A stretch of DNA of 44,929 nucleotides from Ruegeria sp. HKCCSA071. Lineage in GTDB: Bacteria; Pseudomonadota; Alphaproteobacteria; Rhodobacterales; Rhodobacteraceae. The notes below the pieces were generated by a model. That model was not told the DNA's origin and ran no database searches. It saw only the letters and a list, made by a program, of their open reading frames with translations. Shown piece after piece: positions 40,182-44,929 of this stretch. A program made the translations under genes and the position numbers. The stretch lies in the NCBI RefSeq assembly GCF_017872555.1, contig NZ_JAEDOX010000020.1, forward strand, positions 1 through 44,929. Reading direction: 5' to 3'. Positions within the stretch are counted from its first letter, which is position 1; the number at the start of each line of letters is the position of its first letter.

Positions 40182-42983
40182 ATGAAAATAATCTCGACCA
40201 ATGTCTTTGTCGGCCCGAACGTCTGGGCAAGTTTTCCGGTCATTCGCCATGTCATCGATCTGGGTGTTCTGGAAGAATGGCCCTCGGCAAGGATTGGTTC
40301 CGAGTTTATTGACGCCTTGATCAAGGCGCTTCCCGGTCTGGCGGAACATGGCTGCTCCTATCGCGAACCCGGCGGCTTCGTCCGCCGCCTGCGCGAGGAT
40401 GAAGGCACCTGGCTGGGACATGTGCTGGAACATTGTGCCATCGAGGTGCAGAACGTGGCCGGGTCCGACGTGACCTTTGGCCGGACGCGCGGCACGGGTG
40501 AGCCGGGCCAGTACAATATGGTCTATGAATACCGCCAGCGTGACGTCGGTCTGGATGCGGGCAAGCTGGCGATGCGGTTGCTGATGCATCTGCTGCCACA
40601 ATCCCTGAAAGATCAGATCGATTACGAATTCGACCCTGACTTCAACTGGGATGAAGAACTGCGCAGCTTTGTTCTGCGGGCGCAACGCAAGGAATTTGGC
40701 CCGTCAACCGGGTCGCTGGTCAAGGCGGCGCAGGAACGCGACATTCCGTGGATCAGGCTGAACTCGGGATCGCTTGTGCAATTTGGGCACGGCAAGTTTC
40801 AGAAACGCATTCAGGCGACGATTACGTCCGAGACCAAGCATATCTCGGTTGAGATTTCCTGTGACAAGGAAGACACCCATAACCTGCTGAACGATCTTGG
40901 CCTGCCGGTTCCGCAGCAGCGCATGGTCTATTCGGCCCGCGAGGCCGTGCGCGCTGCCGCGCGGATCGGGTTTCCCGTGGTGGTCAAGCCCTTGGACGCA
41001 AACCATGGGCGCGGCGTTTCGATCAATCTGAATTCCGATGCCGAGGTCGAGGCAGGCTTTGCCGAGGCCAAGGAGCATTCGCGCAGCCGCGCCATTCTGG
41101 TTGAAAGCTTCATCACCGGATTTGATCACCGGATGCTGGTCGTGAACGACAAACTGGTTGCGGTGGCCAAACGCGTCCCCGGCCATGTGACAGGCGACGG
41201 CACTCATACGATTGCCGAACTGGTCGACATCGTGAACCAGGACCCGCGCCGGGGCATCGGGCACGAAAAAGTACTGACCAGGCTCGAGCTGGACAATCAG
41301 GCAAACCGCCTGATGGAGAATGCGGGCGTGACAGAAGACACTGTCTTGCCCGAGGGCGAGGTTTTCTATCTGCGCTCGACCGCGAACCTGTCAACGGGTG
41401 GCACCGCCATCGACCTGACCGACGTGGTGCATCCTGACAACCGCGACATGGCCGAACGCGCCATCATGGCCGTCGGGCTGGATGTGGGCGGTGTCGATTT
41501 CCTGATCGACGATATCACCAAATCCTACAAGGATATCGGTGGCGCGATTGTCGAAGTAAACGCCGCCCCCGGTTTCCGGATGCATGTGGCCCCGTCCGAA
41601 GGTCAGCCGCGCGATGTGGCGGGCAAGGTCATCGATATGCTGTTCCCCGCCAATGAACAGACCCGCATCCCGATTGCGGCCATCACCGGCACCAACGGCA
41701 AGACGACCACGTCGCGGATGCTGGGTCATATCATGAAAACCAGCGGCAAGATCGTTGGCATGACCTCGACCGACGGCGTCTATGTGGATGGCAAGCTAAG
41801 CGTAAAGGGGGATATGACCGGCCCGAAATCGGCGCAGATCGTCCTGCGTGATCCGATGGTCGATTTTGCGGTGATGGAAACCGCGCGGGGCGGGCTGGTG
41901 CGCTCGGGTCTGGGCTATCAACGCTCGAACGTGGCGGCCTGTCTGAACGTCTCGGCAGATCATCTGGGTCTGGGCGGGATCAACACGGTCGAGGAGCTGG
42001 CCGTCGTCAAACGGGTGGTGGTGGAAAGCGCGACCGATACGGCCGTGCTGAACGCAGACGACATCAATTGTCTGAAGATGGCCGATTACGCCGGGGCGGA
42101 TCAGATCTTCTATGTCACGACCAACCCCGGCCACAGTCTGGTCAAGGAACATATCAAGACAGGGGGCAAGGCCATCGTGCTGGAAAAAGGCATGAATGGC
42201 GACATGCTGACCATCTATGACAAAGGGCTTCACATCCCCGTTCTGTGGTCGCATCTGATCCCCGCCACGCTTGAGGGTAAGGCGATCTTCAACGTGCAAA
42301 ACGCCATGGTCGCGGCGGCAATGGCCTATAGCTTTGGGGTCGATCTGGACAATATCCGGCATGGTCTGCGCACTTTCGACACCAGTTATTTCCAGGCGCC
42401 GGGTCGGATGAATGTCTATGATGAACATCCTTTCAAGGTAATCCTTGATTACGGCCACAACCCGGCCGCGCTGAAGGCGATGGCCGCTTTGGCCGATCAG
42501 TTGGAGGTCAAGGGCCGCAGGCTGTGCGTTGTTGCGATGCCCGGCGACCGGCGCGATGAAGACATTGTTGATGGGGCCGCAGCGCTGGCCGGGCATTTTG
42601 ACCACTTCATCTGCAAGGCCGATGACCGCCGCCGGGGTCGCGGGCATGACGAAGTGCCGCAAATGATGCGGCAGGCCCTGATCGATTGCGGGACGCCGGA
42701 CGACGTGATCTCGATCATTCCGGATGAGGTTGAGGCCGTAACCACAGCGCTGGAGATGGCGGCTCCGGGCGATCTTCTGGTGATCTTTGGCGATGACACC
42801 ACACGGTGCTGGAAACAGATCATCTATTTCAATTCCGATGGCGAAACCTCTGAAACCGAGGCGACACCCGGGACCAGCCCCGCCGACACCACGTTCGAGG
42901 ACATGTTCGACAGTGACCAGAACCTGATCCGGGACGAACGCGGCGTAAGACTGGCGCGTGAAATCAGCGAAGACGCGGATTGA
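40182..42983 (+). CDS. cphA: Cyanophycin synthetase CphA
   Basis: This 933-residue protein has the three-part CphA architecture. An N domain covers residues 1-160 (FVGPNVWASFPVIRHVIDLGVLEEWPS). An ATP-grasp domain spans about 220-490 (FPVVVKPLDANHGRGVSINL, ILVESFITGFDHRMLVVNDKLVAVAKRVPGHV). A Mur-ligase domain from about 500 has the P-loop ITGTNGKTTTSRM, MLGHI and VILDYGHNPAALKAM. It polymerises aspartate and arginine (or lysine) into cyanophycin. It has an acidic C-terminal tail beyond the Mur fold, slightly longer than usual. GGGGAG precedes the ATG. Confidence 0.93.
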   Translation: MKIISTNVFVGPNVWASFPVIRHVIDLGVLEEWPSARIGSEFIDALIKALPGLAEHGCSYREPGGFVRRLREDEGTWLGHVLEHCAIEVQNVAGSDVTFGRTRGTGEPGQYNMVYEYRQRDVGLDAGKLAMRLLMHLLPQSLKDQIDYEFDPDFNWDEELRSFVLRAQRKEFGPSTGSLVKAAQERDIPWIRLNSGSLVQFGHGKFQKRIQATITSETKHISVEISCDKEDTHNLLNDLGLPVPQQRMVYSAREAVRAAARIGFPVVVKPLDANHGRGVSINLNSDAEVEAGFAEAKEHSRSRAILVESFITGFDHRMLVVNDKLVAVAKRVPGHVTGDGTHTIAELVDIVNQDPRRGIGHEKVLTRLELDNQANRLMENAGVTEDTVLPEGEVFYLRSTANLSTGGTAIDLTDVVHPDNRDMAERAIMAVGLDVGGVDFLIDDITKSYKDIGGAIVEVNAAPGFRMHVAPSEGQPRDVAGKVIDMLFPANEQTRIPIAAITGTNGKTTTSRMLGHIMKTSGKIVGMTSTDGVYVDGKLSVKGDMTGPKSAQIVLRDPMVDFAVMETARGGLVRSGLGYQRSNVAACLNVSADHLGLGGINTVEELAVVKRVVVESATDTAVLNADDINCLKMADYAGADQIFYVTTNPGHSLVKEHIKTGGKAIVLEKGMNGDMLTIYDKGLHIPVLWSHLIPATLEGKAIFNVQNAMVAAAMAYSFGVDLDNIRHGLRTFDTSYFQAPGRMNVYDEHPFKVILDYGHNPAALKAMAALADQLEVKGRRLCVVAMPGDRRDEDIVDGAAALAGHFDHFICKADDRRRGRGHDEVPQMMRQALIDCGTPDDVISIIPDEVEAVTTALEMAAPGDLLVIFGDDTTRCWKQIIYFNSDGETSETEATPGTSPADTTFEDMFDSDQNLIRDERGVRLAREISEDAD

Positions 42984-42997
42984 GCGGAGGCACCGGA

Positions 42998-44734
42998 ATG
43001 GACCGGATCGAAGAGCTTGAAACCGCGCTGACCATCGAATGCGCGACCGCTGATCATATTCAGGTGGATGACGCACGGCGCCTGACCGGCCCCGGCCTGT
43101 TATGGGATCACCCCGGCGCGGTGATGGATGTGTTTTTCACTGATATCGACCCCACGCAAGTCATTGCACTGTGGGAAAAACATGCCCGGTGCGTTCTGGA
43201 TGCGCTTGGCTGGCAGGATCAGGCACTGACCCACCGAACCTTCACCGGTGGCGTCAATCTGGCAATCTCGGCACCGATGGATCAGCTTTATTCCGCGATC
43301 TTTGCGGCGCAGACCGCCTGGCATTTCTGCGCGGCAGAGTTGTTGGAGGCCACGCCGGGCGATTTTGATCAGATGATCCGGGACGTCAAAGGCGTCATGG
43401 CAAAGGAGGCCAACCCTGCGCTGATCGCCCTGATCGCGGCCGCCGAGGCGCATGGTGTGGATATCCTGTGCGACGATGACGAGATTTCCATCGGGCATGG
43501 CTCCGGCAGTCAAGTCTGGCCTGTCAACGCACTGCCCGCCCCGGATAACGTTGACTGGCCCTCCCTTCACAACATCCCCGTCGCCTTCATCACCGGAACC
43601 AATGGCAAGACCACCACGACCCGGTTGCTGGAGGCCATCGCCCGCGCCTCGGGCAAGGTCGCAGGGCTGACCTCGACCGAGTTTGTGCGGGTGGGTGATG
43701 ATATTCTCGATCGCGGCGACTATTCCGGCCCCGGCGGAGGGCGGATGTTGCTGCGCGACAAGCGGCTTGAAATCGGCTGCCTTGAAGTGGCCCGTGGGGG
43801 TATCCTGCGTCGCGGCCTGCCGACGCGTGCGGCCATGGCCGCCACTGTCACCAATGTGGCGAATGATCATCTGGGGCAATACGGCGTGAACACGGTGCCC
43901 GAACTGGCTCAGGCGAAATTCGCCGTGCACCGGACACTGACCAAGGGCGGTGTTCTGGCCCTGAATGCCGATGATCCTTTTATCCGTGCCGAAGCCGAAA
44001 ACACTGCGGCAAATATCTGGTGGTTTTCGCTGGATCCCGGGAATGATCTGATCCGTCGGGCGCGGGACGCGGGAACATGCTGCGCTTATGTCTCGCAGGG
44101 CAATATCGTCTTTTTCGACGGCCGGTCCGAGCAGGCGGTCATTGCCGTGTCCGACGTGCCCGTGACCATGGGCGGTGTCGCGAAATACAACATCCTGAAC
44201 GCTCTGGCGGCTATGTGCCTTGCGCTGGCATTGAAACTGCCGCTTGAGGCGGTGCGGCAAGGGTTGGCCGGGTTCAAGCCGGATGCCAAGGACAATCCGG
44301 GTCGCTGTAACGAATTCCGGTACAACGGCGCTCAGGTTTTCGTGGATTTCGCGCATAATCCGCATTCGATTTCTGCCGTGTGCGATGCGCTGTCGGCCCT
44401 GCCGGCAAAACGGCGGTTCATCATGCTCAGCCATGCCGGAGACCGCTCGGATCAGGACATTCGGGACGTCACCGCAACCGCGTTGAACTTCCAACCCGAC
44501 GTGGTCGTTGCTGCTGAACTGGAAGGGTATCTGAGGGGCCGCTCAATGGGAGAGATACCGGACCTGATCGAAAAGTCTGCCTTGGAACAGGGATATAACA
44601 AGACCCAGATCCAAAGGGCCGCATCCCCGTCCGAGGCCGCCGCGATGATCCTGAAACAGGTGGAACCGGGCGATCTTGCCCTGCTGCTGGTTCTGTCGGA
44701 ACGCGACGCCGTGCTTGAGATGCTGGACCAGTAG
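42998..44734 (+). CDS. Mur-ligase-family protein of the cyanophycin operon, without ATP-grasp domain
   Basis: This 578-residue protein has about 190 N-terminal residues of unassigned type (helical, with HRTFTGGVNLAISAPMDQLYSAIFAAQTAWHFCAAELL), then a complete Mur-ligase core. The P-loop FITGTNGKTTTTRLLE is near residues 196-211, followed by LEVARGGILRRGL, TNVANDHLGQYGVNTVPELAQAKF, and a C-terminal ligase domain with VFVDFAHNPHSISAV. The Mur half resembles that of CphA, but there is no ATP-grasp or CphA-type N domain. GGAGG lies before the ATG 14 nt after the cphA stop, so it is co-expressed. A role in cyanophycin priming, modification or a related ligation is inference. Confidence 0.8.
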   Translation: MDRIEELETALTIECATADHIQVDDARRLTGPGLLWDHPGAVMDVFFTDIDPTQVIALWEKHARCVLDALGWQDQALTHRTFTGGVNLAISAPMDQLYSAIFAAQTAWHFCAAELLEATPGDFDQMIRDVKGVMAKEANPALIALIAAAEAHGVDILCDDDEISIGHGSGSQVWPVNALPAPDNVDWPSLHNIPVAFITGTNGKTTTTRLLEAIARASGKVAGLTSTEFVRVGDDILDRGDYSGPGGGRMLLRDKRLEIGCLEVARGGILRRGLPTRAAMAATVTNVANDHLGQYGVNTVPELAQAKFAVHRTLTKGGVLALNADDPFIRAEAENTAANIWWFSLDPGNDLIRRARDAGTCCAYVSQGNIVFFDGRSEQAVIAVSDVPVTMGGVAKYNILNALAAMCLALALKLPLEAVRQGLAGFKPDAKDNPGRCNEFRYNGAQVFVDFAHNPHSISAVCDALSALPAKRRFIMLSHAGDRSDQDIRDVTATALNFQPDVVVAAELEGYLRGRSMGEIPDLIEKSALEQGYNKTQIQRAASPSEAAAMILKQVEPGDLALLLVLSERDAVLEMLDQ

Positions 44735-44824
44735 GCGACCCAGCGGGTTGAAGGACCAGTAAGGCAGCGAGCCGCCACCTCCGGCTGAGGTCAGCTGAAC
44801 AGCAATTTGCGTATCGCCCTTGCA

Positions 44825-44857
44825 TTGACACCCAGCCTGACAATACTCGCCTAATAC
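44825..44857 (+). promoter_or_regulatory. Weak promoter candidate before the rfbC-like gene
   Basis: TTGACA (44825-44830) matches the -35 consensus, and TAATAC (44852-44857) resembles a -10, but the 21-bp spacing is too long for a normal sigma70 promoter. A shorter-spaced alternative (CCTAAT, 19 bp) is a poorer match. Confidence 0.25.
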
Positions 44858-44885
44858 AGGCAACAGGTTTTTGAGGTTGGGTGAT

Positions 44886-44929
44886 ATGGAGATTGAGCAG
44901 ACGGGTTTGTCGGGTGTGTTGGTTATTCG
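44886..44929 (+). CDS. rfbC: dTDP-4-dehydrorhamnose 3,5-epimerase (RfbC) N-terminal fragment (cut by window edge)
   Basis: Only 14 codons are visible, starting at ATG 44886 after a GAGG Shine-Dalgarno sequence: MEIEQTGLSGVLVI. This closely follows the usual RfbC start (M-x-I-x-x-T-x-L-x-G-x-x-x-I), the epimerase of dTDP-rhamnose synthesis for surface polysaccharide. It marks the start of a different gene set at the right edge. Identity rests on a short stretch. Confidence 0.6.
   Translation, partial: MEIEQTGLSGVLVI

Noticed and set aside
41796..43076. Minus-strand ORF of 426 codons opposite cphA
   Set aside because: It overlaps conserved cphA motifs in antisense and shows no family resemblance.
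43100..44494. Minus-strand ORF of 464 codons opposite the Mur ligase gene
   Set aside because: Antisense shadow across the conserved Mur-ligase core; no recognisable protein.
44735..44885. Terminator after the Mur ligase gene
   Set aside because: Only a 5-bp AGCCG/CGGCT pairing without a T run is visible.

Overview
The window looks like chromosomal DNA of a marine Rhodobacteraceae (Roseobacter-group) alphaproteobacterium. The reasons are a high-GC coding style, a TauKLM/TauXY/Xsc taurine operon of the Paracoccus/Rhodobacter type, two TRAP transporters, DMGDH-like flavoenzymes, saccharopine-type lysine catabolism, and an intergenic motif (CCTCCGGCGGGAGTATTT) that I recall as common in this group. 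It is almost wholly catabolic and accessory metabolism. I see no tRNA, rRNA, IS element, phage gene or CRISPR.

Layout. (1) 1-5457, minus: taurine uptake (tauKLM), a universal stress protein, taurine dehydrogenase (tauXY) and the first codons of xsc. (2) 5615-6541, plus: a divergent LysR regulator. (3) 6765-12276, plus: a 19-codon leader ORF coupled to an Fe-S/FMN old-yellow-enzyme-like demethylase or reductase, an S15/CocE-type hydrolase and an M20 amidohydrolase, substrate unknown. (4) 12364-17031: ubiTUV (minus) divergent from ubiD-ubiX (plus), an oxygen-independent ubiquinone set with an FNR-like box between the two arms. (5) 17149-20845, minus: a DMGDH-like flavoprotein and a class V aminotransferase. 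(6) 21156-26702, minus: hyuA, hyuB, a HisC-like aminotransferase and a maleate isomerase/racemase-like enzyme, tightly coupled. (7) 26946-34451: GntR regulator and Gfo/Idh/MocA protein (minus), divergent from an SsuD-type sulfonate monooxygenase, a YdhF-type aldo/keto reductase, a flavin reductase and a TRAP transporter (plus). The enzyme set matches the oxygenolytic sulfoquinovose (sulfo-SMO) pathway logic but with TRAP uptake. (8) 34482-36239: a Sel1-repeat protein and a di-heme peroxidase-like protein, head to head with overlapping 5' ends. (9) 36374-38995, plus: saccharopine dehydrogenase and an ALDH7-type aminoadipate semialdehyde dehydrogenase, closed by a strong terminator. (10) 39270-44734, plus: cyanophycinase, cyanophycin synthetase and a second Mur-ligase protein that lacks the ATP-grasp half. 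(11) 44886-end: the first codons of an rfbC-like epimerase.

How the parts fit. Regions 1 and 7 both release sulfite from organosulfonates, one by a TPP lyase (Xsc) and one by a flavin-dependent monooxygenase. Regions 3, 5 and 6 appear to dismantle N-methylated, amide or cyclic-imide nitrogen compounds, but their substrates cannot be fixed from sequence. Regions 9 and 10 join lysine breakdown to storage of nitrogen as an arginine/lysine-containing polymer. FNR-like palindromes sit at two promoters: one is suited to turning on O2-independent quinone synthesis, the other overlaps the promoter of an O2-consuming monooxygenase.
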